This document shows, in pieces, positions 1 to 11,309 of a stretch of DNA of 64,000 nucleotides; position 1 is the first letter of the stretch, and the number at the start of each line of letters is the position of its first letter. Under the pieces are notes generated by a model. That model did no database searches, had not been told where the DNA came from, and was given only the letters and a program-made list of their open reading frames with translations. A program made the position numbers and the translations under genes. The stretch is from Toxonevra muliebris (Eukaryota > Arthropoda > Insecta > Diptera > Pallopteridae), in NCBI GenBank assembly GCA_963691655.1, contig OY829327.1, positions 87,122,019 through 87,186,018 on the forward strand, given 5' to 3'.

Positions 1-1418
1 CGAGAAAACAAGTACTAAAACTGACAAATGTTTCTAATAAGAACACTTGTTCTTTGATTTGAATACATACAAATCATGGTTTTTGTATGTTACTCATACG
101 ACTAGAGTACCCAAAATTGTTCATGGATTTGTGTATTTTTAATACAGCATACATTCAAAAGTAAAACATGATTTGGAATTTGGGAATAAAACCAAATAAA
201 ACTTAAAATCTATAGTAAACATTGATTTTTCAAACATTTTTTTTAGTTTCATCTCTCTCTTTCTCATAAGCGACATAGTCAAAAATACAAAAATCTGAAA
301 ATTAAAATTTTAAAATTAATGCAACTATAGATAGAAAATTTTATTTTGCTTTCCGCTCTCTTTTCATGCATCTTTTTAAAATTATTATAAAATTTTGATA
401 TTTTTAAAGTTTTCTGCGATATTACTCATACGTCCCAAGTCCCAAATACTTATAAGCGGAATTTTTAACAATTAGGTTGAATCAACTGGGAAAAGATGGC
501 GGGGAAGGGGGAGGGGAAAGTATTCAACTAAGACCATTTCTTCTTTTCTACTATTTTACTCATACGACCCGATTACTAAAATTCTTTTGTGCTATAATTT
601 TGAACTGAAACACAACAAACGATAATAATATCCATGAGCTTATAGCAATTAATAAAACATTGAAATGATTTTAATAAATTGTGCATAATTAATTTAATTA
701 TTTTATTAAAAGCTTATAAATTAACAAAAGCTTAAAATAAATATTTATGTATTGTTTGCCATGTGGAGTGGAGGTGCCAAATGAATGAAATCAGTGAGCC
801 TTAAAAACAACATTTGTTGAAGGATGGCAAATGAAACGAAATGAAAAACCACATTCACTAAAAAAAACGCATGCATATTTTAAATTTAACCAAAAAACAT
901 TAAACAAAAATTATGAAAAAAAAATCTCAAAACATAGTGGCGAGAAAGTAGAGAAATTGCACATGAAATTGTAGCAATTTTGTGAAAAAGGCTAAAAAAA
1001 AAAAAATAATAAATAAACCCATTTCAGTGGGAAAAGTAGTAACTAATGAACGATAAAAAAACTATCACATTTTGATATAATCCGCTCTTGTCATGTTTGA
1101 TTTAAAAATTTAATATTTGCAAAAAAAAAAAAAATTAAAATTATTTTTAATGCCCAAAATGAAACAGATTCCTTAAAAGATGCTCAGGTAGTCACTTTGA
1201 ATATTTTTCGTAGCGGCTAAGGTTTCTAAAAAATTTTCATAGCATCTTTTTATGAACTTACAAAATCCAATCAACAAATTTTCTCAGCAACTAGTTTTTT
1301 TTTTTTTAACGAGGAGTAAAAGCATAACATACAAAAACAATGATTTGTATGTATTCATAATGAAGAATAAGTGTTCTTATTAGAAACATTTGTCAGTTTT
1401 AGTACTTGCTTTCTCGCA
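1..1418. mobile_element. Foldback-type element with ~95-bp terminal inverted repeats (left end cut by window)
   Basis: Bases 1-90 reappear as reverse complement at about 1325-1418: both arms contain AAGTACTAAAACTGACAAAT and ACAAATGTTTCTAATAAGAA. The left arm is cut by the window start. The interior has no coding capacity and carries the string TACTCATACG three times (near 91, 425 and 553), with its reverse complement just outside the right arm near 1470. This looks like a non-autonomous DNA transposon of about 1.4 kb. Its superfamily cannot be set because the outer ends and target duplication are not both visible. Confidence 0.7.
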
Positions 1419-1750
1419 TTCGTTAGCTTGAATTTGATTATTGGAAATTCGTCTAGGATTGGCACCCATGTCGTATGAGTAGCATTTATTAATTTTTTTT
1501 GTTTACTCGATAATTTAATGCAGCTTAAGTATCAGCTGACAACCCTCTGGTTATCGATAATGCAAAGTAAAAGCCAAAGCAAAAATAATAATTTCATTTA
1601 TTTTTTATATATATTAACTCATTAAAAATAATTAGCAAAAAATATTTCTTGGCTTCCATACATTTTATGTAGTTGTTGTGCAAACTTACACGAACAATTG
1701 CGAGTATATGCAAATGCAAGTATGTATCTGTCCAATCAACAAATTTTCTT

Positions 1751-2123
1751 AGCAACTAGCTTTTTTTTTTTAACGAGTAGTAAAAGCATTGAAAGCCGAA
1801 GTCAGTGCGGGACTTCCACCCTCTAAATATCTCCTCTCGTCCGACGGAAAGCTCCTCCCGGAACCACCGTTAAGTATTTCGTCGGGAGGCCGTCTTGAGC
1901 ATTACTGCTCACTCGTCTGTTTTTATTTTTTTTTTTCGGTCTAGTTCGTTACCGTCCGCTGTGGGGTAGGGTCACTGATACCCTTTCGTTTTACGCGTAA
2001 AAACTGCTATTTTGGTCACGCCCTCCCTCTATGTGGGGTATTTTAGTCGCCTCTTACGACAGGCATACCTTACCGCGGGAATATTCTTGCCCACTTCCCG
2101 CAGGGGCAGCAACCAGCAACTAG
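1751..2123 (-). mobile_element. Short retroposon-like insertion with poly(A) end and possible 9-bp target duplication
   Basis: The 9-mer AGCAACTAG occurs at 1751-1759 and again at 2115-2123. Directly inside the left copy is a run of T (1761-1770), as expected for the poly(A) tail of a minus-strand retroposon. The body (about 350 bp) is clearly more GC-rich than the intron and contains GTCGCCTCTTACGACAGGCA and a CCGCGGG motif, of a type found in dispersed insect repeats. No reading frame is seen. A caution: about 60 bp spanning the left duplication and the T-run also occurs at about 1266-1326, so part of this border is itself repeated. Confidence 0.5.
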
Positions 2124-2404
2124 TGAACTTGTACTTGTAATTGCGGCAAATGTCAACGATTTGGTTTATAGTATCTAGGTTGTTACCTAGAGCATTTTTC
2201 AACTTAATAATAAGTAATTTTTAATTCCATGAAGTTAGGTCCGCTTAAGTATACACGAAAGAGCTGGTCTTATTGACACCTTTTGTGTGCGGCAGCGTGG
2301 GGTGTTATTGCTATTGCATTCAATTGTGTTCAAATTAATGCTGAATTTTTTGTAGGTTAATTAATAGTTGAAATATTTTTACCACCATCCAAATTGATAT
2401 GCAC

Positions 2405-3400
2405 GAAGGCCGTATTTAGGGGGGGGGAGGGGAGGGGGAGGGGGAGGGGAGGGTGAGGGGGGGCGGGGTTTGGGGGTTCTGACCTCCCCCCCCGAAATCT
2501 GGAAACTTTATTCTAATTTTAGAGATTATTTGCCAATGGATGGAAAAAAGTCAAAATAAAATCTATTTAACAATATTTTTTATTTCCATCGATTTTTTTT
2601 TCTAAAAAGTCCAATAAAAAAAAAAAATAAATTTGGAATCTTACTAACACTAAGCGATCAAATTCGATTTGTTTTCTTCGACATGAGGTTTGACTACGGA
2701 TTCAAAAAGAGAAGGTGATACTGAGCACTCCTGCATTCATAGTTTTTCTAGGTCAGTAACCGGTTTTGTTTTAAAGCTTCATCCTGAGTCAGTTTGAAAA
2801 GTTGAAAAATTAATAAAAAATAGAAAAAATTATCGGATCCTTGTAAAATTAGACTTGCTTGAACCCCATTTTTTCCTAAAACGTGACGTGATGAGAAATT
2901 TTTGACCTCAGATTCGTGTTCAACGTAAAAAGTTCTTTCGCAAAAAATCCATCTTATTAGCAAAACCCATGCAGTTTAGGAGGCAATCTTAAAATATAAT
3001 TATTTTTTCATTGATAATGGCTCAATGATGATCATTTGAAAAAAATGAGCCTCTACTATTTTTGGTAATTTTTTTGAGATTGGATACATCATCAGTAGTG
3101 GGAAGTCAATGAGCTAATGAAATTATGTCCTTCACGATAAAAAAAATTCATTTGAATGCACATTGAATAAATTTGATTATTCTGTGAATTTTTTGTCACT
3201 TTTGGCCATTTTTTTGAGGTTAAGATTAAAAAAAATCGGAAAATTTTTCCCAAAATTTTAATTTTATAGGGTCCATCAAATGTATCATCGATTTAATTTA
3301 TGGTATTTAAAAATCAGTTAAATAAAAGTTATTAATGAATATTTTCTTCGAATGAAAACCCCCCTCTCCCCCCAAAAAAAAATTTCTGTCTACGGCCCTG
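2405..3400. mobile_element. hAT-type MITE, copy A (996 bp, perfect 8-bp target duplication)
   Basis: The termini are GAAGGCCGTATTTAGG on the left and, as reverse complement of the right end, CAGGGCCGTAGACAG. The 8-mer ATATGCAC flanks both sides exactly (2397-2404 and 3401-3408). An 8-bp duplication with CAGGG-like ends is the hAT signature. A poly-G stretch lies inside the left end (2418-2468) and a poly-C stretch inside the right end (3360-3373). There is no transposase ORF. Sister copies lie at 27424-28861 and 49668-50741, with a truncated one at about 34055-34703. Confidence 0.85.
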
Positions 3401-3408
3401 ATATGCAC

Positions 3409-3814
3409 TTATTACTTATTTGTACCTTGCATTAAATAATTAAATAAATAAGCTACAGCAAATTATGGCCCAGTTTTTGTTCATTCGAAAAAGCACTGCA
3501 ATTTAATTTTTTATTGAAATTAAAAGTTAAAAGTTATATAAACTCAACCCGAAAAAAGAAGATTTTTTTTTAGCCAACTCGACATTTTTTCAGCTCTGTA
3601 TTTTTAACAATGTTTGGGGCAAAAATTAACAGTTTTTTTCGGGTCAATTGTGTGTGTATATGAATGTGTGCAAATGCATTGATGCAAAGCTAAAATTTGT
3701 TACAATTTAAATATTATTGTATTTTATTTTTATCTTTTTTTTTTTTTTTGAGGCTCATTTTGAAAATTTTCATTCATTCGCTTATTTTTTCTCTTTTTTT
3801 TCGACACACTTTAG
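3409..3814. other. Intron, nothing recognised
   Basis: AT-rich sequence with T-runs leading to the acceptor at 3813-3814. No repeat with clear ends and no coding signature seen. Confidence 0.6.
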
Positions 3815-3966
3815 TGCGACCTCTTCTGGTAGAAATATCATTTAATAATCAACCAATGTCTGCTGATCGTAAATATGAAATTGAATGTCAGGCGATTGGT
3901 TCAAGGCCGCCAGCAAAAATAACTTGGTGGATGGGCAGCATGGAATTGCTTGGGCATAGTCAAAAG
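3815..3966 (+). CDS. Sidestep-family Ig protein, exon (first half of an Ig domain, probably Ig2)
   Basis: The exon carries two bases that complete a split codon, then 50 codons, and ends in phase 0. It begins after TTTAG at 3810-3814 and stops before a GTAAAT donor at 3967. The peptide has the signature of the second Ig domain of Sidestep-type axon-guidance receptors: RPLLVEI, then the first Ig cysteine in YEIECQAIGSRPPAKITWW, with the core tryptophan four residues after the family SRPPA motif. Family members are single-pass membrane proteins that partner with Beaten-path proteins in motor axon guidance and synaptic wiring. The upstream signal peptide and Ig1 are not in the window. An ORF that extends upstream of 3815 is intronic read-through rich in Phe. 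I cannot say which sidestep paralogue this is. Confidence 0.9.
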
Positions 3967-4165
3967 GTAAATGTCGTTTCACAAAGGTGAAAGAAACTTA
4001 GAATAAATTATAATTTTAACATTTTTGTTTCGAAATAAAAATTTACTAATTTATTCACTATTTCATATCTCAAAATAATTAATTACTTCGTTATTATTTT
4101 GACTTTTATTTAATTTTTTTATTTTTATTTTATTTTGTTTAATTTTTTTGTTTTTATTTTTGTAG

Positions 4166-4310
4166 GTTTCTGAAGATGGCAATGTCAGCATATCAATATT
4201 GGCAATAACGCCAACACGCGAGGATCATGGCAAAGCTTTGTCGTGTCGTGCCACAAATGAATTGGTGCGAGGTGGCATACGCGAGACGGCAATGAAGTTG
4301 AATGTGTTTT
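4166..4310 (+). CDS. Sidestep-family Ig protein, exon (second half of the same Ig domain)
   Basis: This exon starts in phase 0 directly after TTTGTAG at 4159-4165 and ends in phase 1 before GTAAGT at 4311. It is separated from the preceding exon by a 199-bp intron, the only short intron of the gene here. The 48 codons begin VSEDGNVSISILAITPTRED and then contain the second Ig cysteine in GKALSCRATNEL, the F/G-strand signature that closes the Ig fold begun by the previous exon. The sequence VSEDGN...SCRA.N is characteristic of Sidestep proteins. The exon ends at the domain border (LNVF), so the following phase-1 intron separates two Ig domains, as is usual for Ig-superfamily genes. Confidence 0.9.
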
Positions 4311-7215
4311 GTAAGTAATAATGAAAAATATTTGTGATTATTATTATAATTATTAGGTATTATAATTCTATACACACAACCACACACATATAAATACAAT
4401 ATAGTTATTAAAATCACTATAGCTACACACGCGCAAGTTTCTTTCGCTTCCTTGTTTGTTTTTAATTTTTTATTTTTAATTGTTTGCGTTTTACCATAGA
4501 GGAAGTCATAAAAATGTTATTTCCTTATAAAAAAAAATATGAAAATAATTATATAGGAATATGTTATTATAAGATAACAAAACTGAGGTTAAAGTTGAAT
4601 TTTCGTGGAATAACCTAAACTAAAAATATTTGGATTTGTATTTGTTATGGAAGATAATTTGCATTGCTTTGTTATATTCAGCTAGTCCCTTGGAGCATTC
4701 CTGCCATTCATAAGTGCGTTTGGCTTTATGAAAGAGAAAGTTCATAAACCACACTGCAGGTATATGCTCGATTTAAATCCAGCAAATTGCTGGAAAATCT
4801 ATTTCCCTACTTTTCAAGCCGCATTGCTAGTTTTTTTTTTTTTGCTATTTGATAAATCTTTAAAATCTTTCATCTTACACTAATGTTTTATATATAATAT
4901 TATATGTTTGTCTGTATTTGCTACATGACATTATCTTTCTTTTTTGCTTTCCTTGCTACTACCAATAACAATCACTATCGATTTATATGATTACCTAAAC
5001 CTAAACCGAATTTTAAAGCAAACAAAGTGTAACAGTTCGGAGAAAAGAGCTTCGTCTTCAATGCTAATGCTTCGAGCTACAAGAATAAGGAAAAAGCTAG
5101 CAGAGAAGAAGAAATACAAACCAATGATGCGGTTAAACGGGATAAAGTGATAATATCAGTGCTACTTCTATGCATACTTTTTGCTGCAAAGGAGATACTC
5201 CTTTATACACAAGAAGAGCTGACTTAGAGTTCCACATAGCACTACAAAAGCCTCTATGCTGTACGCTTGTACGTATCTTTTAGATACGTTAGTACCAACT
5301 CGTTAAAAAGATTTAAATTTATTTTATTACTTTAGACATTTTGGCTTTGCCGCAGGAGCAAAGCAGCCGCATAGAAATAGAAAATAGGAAAGAAAATCTT
5401 ATATGTGTAGAACATACGACTATTTAATTTGGTTTAAAATTTGCTTTTACTAAACCAAAGAAAAGTTTTTGTATTGCGAACTAACTCGATGTGTTGCGGA
5501 AGTTAGTTGGTACATACATACATAAAGTTTATTAAACATTTAAGAGTTTAAGCAGGAAATCAGGAAAGGTAACTTTATTCAAACTCAAATAGAAGTTTTT
5601 ATGCCTACAAATATTAGCTCTTGAGTTTCTATAGAAATTTATTGATTTCAACCTTTTTCACTTTTTGTTCAAGTATTTATGTATGTGTTTCAATACTGAT
5701 CCCTTTTTTTTTTTTGTAGGGGGTAGGGGCTTATCTCAAAATGAACAATTCATGCTTCCTTTTTGAGTTGAGGATGACGACAACGTCGACGACAGGTTTC
5801 AATCAGTGTCATAATAATTTGCTCTAGTATTAAAAAAGGAAAAACGAAAGACTTTCAACTCGAGTGAAATTAGTAGGAAATTTTGAATTTTATTTTTTCT
5901 ATTTCATTGATTTTAAGATTTAGTCTAATCATTCCCATTTGCTTTTGGCTTGTGCCCCTCCTACGGAAATGAGTTTAATGTTGGGTGACTTTGAAGTATT
6001 AATTTATATAGCAAAACAAATTTAATTTTCAATTCGATTTGATTTGAATTGATTGGCCGGAAATTATTAGATTTTGTATAATTGCATGAAAAATATCTGT
6101 GAAATATTTGTGAAGCATATTTTTAGGGATGAGCTCAGTAAGTAAGAGAGCGATATTTTTAAAATTTTTTAATATGAATTCTTCAAAGAGAGAGTAGCTT
6201 GAGGTTTCCTAGTAGTAGAATTTGTAGCATGATTAAAGCAACTACAATTTTTAAAATAAGCTCAAGTTTTCGGATATTACACATCCATTTTATATAAAAA
6301 TTTTACAAATTTTTTATTGTGTATTTTAATGAATACTCATATATACATTTTCTTTAAAAATCTTAACAACTCTATTTAGTTTATCTCTCTCTCGCTTCTA
6401 AAATCATTTGAAAGAATGGAAATTTATTTTCAATTTGCTTGAAAAAACAATTTTTACTATTTCACGACAACGTTGATGATACTTGGCTGCTTAGTTTTTT
6501 CACTAAAAATAAAAAAAACGGAACAAGGAAAATATTACAACAAAATAAAATAAAAAAGGACGTCTACACACTCACATAAAACCAAACAAAAAATTCTTCA
6601 AGCACGTTATGCTATTTTCATGTAAATGAGCATGGAAATTGAAAATGCTATCTTGCTTAATAAATCTAACAAAACAACAAGTTAAAAAACAAAGTGGAAT
6701 AACAAAAAAGATAGATAGATATGATACCCATATATATTGAAACACACATACATATACAAAAGAAGGAAGAAAAATCCTAGACACACATATCTGCAAAGCT
6801 ATACCCATAGATGAAAGCGTTGAGTTATAAAGAGCGCGCAATAAAGTATTTTAAACAAAACTAAAATTAAAAACGTCAAAGTTATTGTTGGAAAAATACC
6901 ATAATTTAACAATAGTATTCTGTTTTCTTTATATTGTTTCTTATTTCCGTTATTGTACTTTTTGTATAAGCAATATGAAATACAATTTTTACGGCTATTT
7001 TGAAAACAGTAAACAGTAATCGAAAATAATTTAAAAATTTTTTTTTTCTTTATTTTAATATTTTTTGTTAAAAATAACAATTTCCCCTAAAAAAAAGTAA
7101 GAGAATTAGAAATAGCAGCGCAAATGAATGATGAGGGCGTTTTACTCTTGCTATAGTAAAAAGTTTTCAGCAATTTGAAAACATTTTTAAAAAAGAGAAA
7201 GAAATAGAAAGAGCA
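4311..7215. other. Intron, mostly unique AT-rich sequence
   Basis: No inverted-repeat element or coding remnant was recognised in this 2.9 kb. It is AT-rich with homopolymer runs, for example T-runs near 4831 and 5705 and near 7036. Short ORFs here have no recognisable protein features. Confidence 0.5.
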
Positions 7216-7950
7216 ATCCCAATATACACTATTGTTTGATATCAACTTGAGGTGGATTTTAATTCTCAAATGTACCTCAATAGTCCGATTATAGTCTTCT
7301 CAACTTAAAATGTACATTTCTTAAATGGTGATTTTCTTAGTTATCATATTGAGAAATTTATGATTCTCAACTTGATATCAAAGGAATTTCTCCTACCTGT
7401 CAAACATCACTTTTCACTTTTTTGCTATCACGCATCTCGCAAATCGAATTATAATTATTTACAAAATATACATTATATAAAGCATATATTTCCCTTTAAT
7501 TCATTTTCACATCACTTTTATTTCAAATTTTTTTCACTTTCACTCAGTTTCTTATATTTATTTTTCACAATTGAATTGAATTTACAGAAAATGTTTTCCA
7601 CAAATTAAAATTCTGTGAGAATCTGTGAGAAATCAACAGTATTGCCATACGAGTATACTTATAAAATATTGTAAATAATATCTCAAATTTAACTCAAATC
7701 GTATTCAAGTTGATATCAAGCGTTGGAAAAAATGTTTGGTTTCAAGTGGAGAAAAGTGTTTGATATCCAATTGAGAATTATAATATTTCTCAAACATTGG
7801 AAGAAATGTTGATTCTCAACTTGATGTCAAGTTGAAAGTAAACAAGGAGAAAAATGTTTGAACTTAAATTGAGAATTACATTGGAAATCAATTTGAGAAC
7901 TAAGCTTTTCTCCATAATTGGAGAAATCATTTTTCAATGCATGTTGGGAT
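7216..7950. repeat. Palindromic MITE-like repeat with TTGATATCAA-type internal motifs
   Basis: The ends are approximately inverted: ATCCCAATATACACTATT at the left and, as reverse complement of the right, ATCCCAACATGCATTGAA. The interior is built from repeated variants of TCTCAACTTGATATCAA and their complements (about 7237, 7360, 7695, 7740, 7800 and 7820), so a transcript could fold extensively. No coding sequence. A target duplication could not be fixed, so the class is open. Confidence 0.55.
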
Positions 7951-8110
7951 CATTGAACCCATATACTTTTTTTTGTAGTTAAATTTGCCAAAAGTGTTGC
8001 ATAGTTTTAGGAAGCATTCATAATCTAAACTCATTCATTCATTTTCATAAGAGAGCTGCTTTTATAATGAGCCAAAATTGTTTATGCAATATTATGAGCT
8101 ATACTAGTAT

Positions 8111-9810
8111 AGGATTGTATTGTATTGTACTGTATTAGAGAGGTTTATGTATTTGTACCGCGACCTATAAGATCTACTCTACGTCCCTCTTCTCTATCTA
8201 GTCTGATTTGCCAGAATTTTAATATTCAAGAATTTGAGTATTGCGCCCGGATCTATGGATGCTAGTTCTGTACTGGGCACTTTGTACATACCCAAAAATT
8301 TCATTCTTTTGTGGATCAGTGCTCCACACTGAGCTAAGATATGTTCTGATGATTCATCTTCCTCATTACAAAACCTACAGCTTGAGCTTTCCTCAACTCC
8401 TATTTTGCAAAGGGGTTCTCTGAGCCCGCAGTGCTCAGTCAGAATATACCAGCTAATATACGCATACTGTTTTTGTTGAGATGCAATGCAGAATGCGTAT
8501 ATATTCTTGTTATAGTTACCTAGAATCGTTTTGGATTGCCTCAGTCCCGGAAGATTATTAAAGAGTTCTTGCCTCTTGTTCTTCTTTTCTTGCCTGAGTA
8601 TTTCCTTGATTACGCTATCTCCTATTCCATAGAAGCGTTCAGGTCCCACGAAAGTGGTCGCTGCTCCGAAGTGTCCAGGGACCCAACATAGAGCGTCTTT
8701 ATTGTCCTTGCCAGTTTATTGAGGTGATCTCAGAGGAGCATAATGCTCGAATGGCTGCCTGGCTATCCGACATTATAGCGATATCTTGCCGTTTGTACTT
8801 CCTATCCAGGTTGAATTACATACATATATATCGATTGCGTGAATTTCAGCTTGAAAGATGCTAGGATACTTTCCCATCGGCTCAGAGTGTTTGATTCTTG
8901 GCCCAAATACTCCTGCCCCAGTTCCATCCTCGGTACGTGACAGATCTGTATACCACTTAATCGTGTGTTCTTTGAGTGTGTAGTTATGTTCTACACTCTT
9001 CCATTCATTCTTACTACTAAGTTTTGCAACAAAGTGTTTCTCAAAACTATACTGTTTGTCTATTCTGTCCTGGGGACAGTCCAAGAGATAGTTGTCTTTC
9101 GACGGGTTATCTCGGTTTTCAGGCCCTATAGATCGCCCCGTTAACCTTTTATTTCTTGTTGCTCTTACGATTGCTGCCTTGGGGGTATCCTCTATCACGA
9201 GGTGTATTGGATTGAGCTCCAATAGTACCTCCAATGCAGCAGTCGAACATGTTCTCATTGCTCCCGTTATACAGATACATGCCAACCTTTGAACTTTTCC
9301 TAATTTAGCTTTCGCTGTTTTTAGTTGAGTTGTACTTGCCCACGCTAATGCTCCATATGTAATGATTGGCCTTACCATCATTGTGTACATCCAGCGCCGT
9401 ACACTTGGTTTACATCCCCAAGTTATCCCTGCTAGCCTTCTGCATACCATTAGAGTGCAAGTGGCTTTACTTGTCACTGTGTCAACATGCGATTTCCATG
9501 TGAGTTTACCATCTAATACTAAGCCCAGATACTTTACCTCTTGCTTTTGTTCAATAACCTTCCCAGCTAGTGATATCGATCTATTCTGTCTCGGTTTTCA
9601 GGCCCTATAGATCGCCCCGTTAACCTTTTATTTCTTGTTGCTCTTAAGATTGCTGCCTTGGAGGTATCCTCTATCACGAGGTGTATTGGATTGAGCTCCA
9701 ATAGTACCCCCAATGCAGCAGTCGAACATGTTCTCATTGCTCCCGTTTTACAAATATATGCCAACCTTTGAACTTTTCCTAATTTAGCTTTCGCTGTTTT
9801 TAGTTGAGTT
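8111..9810 (-). pseudogene. LINE remnant 1: RT thumb, RNase H and C-terminal zinc motif (RNase H-bearing, I/LOA-like)
   Basis: Minus-strand reading gives the end of a reverse transcriptase (WMYTMMVRPIITYGALAWAS, KVQRLACICITGAMR), then an RNase H start (IKWYTDLSRTEDGTGAGVFG, FQAEIHAID). A separate frame at 8194-8649 carries the C-terminal cysteine motif CRFCNEEDESSEHILAQC. The TDGS motif of RNase H is degraded to TDLS, and the frames no longer join. The 3' end at 8111-8140 is a short (ATACA)-type microsatellite tail, as in many I-group LINEs. The 5' part (endonuclease, most of RT) is missing. A 221-bp segment is present twice (9111-9331 and 9590-9810), so the remnant is internally rearranged. 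It shares its 3' region with the remnant at 18350-19945. Confidence 0.8.
9111..9810. repeat. Internal 221-bp duplication within LINE remnant 1
   Basis: Bases 9111-9331 and 9590-9810 match over 221 bp with only a few substitutions and no length change. The sequence between the copies is LINE sequence that normally precedes the first copy in the element. At the inner edge of the second copy the string CTATTCTGTC is joined directly to the repeat. In the first copy about 41 bp separate them, so the duplication was accompanied by a small deletion. This looks like a rearrangement inside the dead element, not two independent insertions. Confidence 0.75.
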
Positions 9811-10236
9811 CTCCTAGTATATGATTAAAAAAAAACAGTTTCAAGCACTGAGAAACTAATTGTCTTCATATTGATTATAAATTTAGTTTTACTTTTCATT
9901 AACAACAACATTGAGCATGAATTACCCAATAAAACTTAAGAGAGTCAATTGTGTAATGTCTTAAGAAAATGGAAAAAGCAAACGTTAATCCCTGGTAATC
10001 ACTGATTAACCTCTTTCTTGTCAATATCTAACATGCATTTAATTTGTTCCCAAGGTCAATATATATAAATTAAAAATAGAAATAGCAATTTAAGAATTTA
10101 ATTAGTCAAATACTAACAAGAACAATAGAGAGAGAGAGAGAGAGAGCTTAGTAGTTTAGTAAATTTTACTGTAATTCTTTATAAACTTGTGTTTTCTTTT
10201 TTCTTATTATTATTATTGTGTTTCTCTATTTTACAG

Positions 10237-10367
10237 TCATACCAACATTACAATTGGATTTAGGTTCAAATCTTAATCCTGAAGATATTGAAGAAGGTGA
10301 TGATGTTTATTTTGAGTGCAAAGTGCATGCAAATCCAGCAGCTTATAAAGTTATATGGAAACATAAT
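10237..10367 (+). CDS. Sidestep-family Ig protein, exon (first half of the next Ig domain)
   Basis: The exon follows a pyrimidine-rich tract ending in TTTTACAG at 10229-10236. It opens with two bases that complete the phase-1 codon left by the previous exon and ends in phase 0 before GTAAGT at 10368. The 43 full codons read IPTLQLDLGSNLNPEDIEEG, followed by DDVYFECKVHANP and VIWKHN. The string LNP.DI.EGDDVYFEC is among the most conserved stretches of the Sidestep family. It contains the first Ig cysteine, and the core tryptophan sits in VIWKHN. The intron before it is 5,926 bp and holds a palindromic repeat and a LINE remnant. Codon frame, splice sites and domain order all agree, so the exon is almost certainly real. 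Confidence 0.93.
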
Positions 10368-11309
10368 GTAAGTATACATAAAAATTGAATATTGTTTAGA
10401 TATATAAATATCAAATACATATACATACTTACATACTTACATATGTATAAAATAAATACTACATTGAAGTAGTTTTTGAAAACAAAAGTGCGTATGAGGA
10501 TTACAAATGTTAGCTACATTGATGATTATTATTATTATTATTATTGTGAAAATGCTTTGGTATACTTATAGCTCCAGTTGAAGATATTTGCAGTTGTGTG
10601 TATGTATTACAATTAAAGTACAAGTTTACATTTCTATTGTATTAAATTCAAGTAGCTATATACATATATACATAGCTCTTTACTTTTCTTTGTGCATCTG
10701 TACATTATACCCCATATTGTTGTAACTAGTTGTAAGATACAGATGTTGTTGTTTTGATTAACTTAAATAGTTTCAATTTGTTTGATACATGAAGTGAAAG
10801 ATACTTCTATACAAAAATACAAGCTTCTACATGCATTCGGATGTATCTTCTCATATATATTTGTTTGAATGTGCATGAAGGATTTTCCTTATGTTGTTCT
10901 GGAATTAAATGCGGTTTTTGTGAACGACTTGTATGCAATTAATTTGAGTGTATATTTTCGTAAAGAAGAAGAACAACACAATGAACTCTTTATCTTTTCT
11001 TTTCCCAAGTATATATTTTTCAAGAGCTATATATGCAATTTAATTAGTAAATACATTACTTCAAATAATGGTAGAAAGATAGACATTTTGAGGAATATGT
11101 GTAAGAAGACTTTGGAATAGTTTTAAGAATTTGCTACCAAGTAGAAGAATATATGTATATAATTGAGGAATACATATATTTAAATAGAAAAACATATTTT
11201 TTTTTCTTAACGGCTGCTAGCAAACTAATATAAACTTAGATGAATATAATTAACTCAATACTAAAATCACAAACAAATGAACACATTGAAAGTCGCAAAG
11301 AGTAAGTTA
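10368..11309. other. Intron start, nothing beyond simple repeats
   Basis: A TTA/ATT trinucleotide run lies near 10527-10545 and ATACAT-rich stretches near 10410-10440. The ORF at 10869-11120 has no recognisable features. No element ends were seen. Confidence 0.5.

Noticed and set aside
3697..3990. 97-codon ORF with a hydrophobic start resembling a signal peptide
   Set aside because: The hydrophobic part is T-rich intron before the acceptor at 3813-3814. The exon starts mid-codon, and family members have an upstream Ig1.
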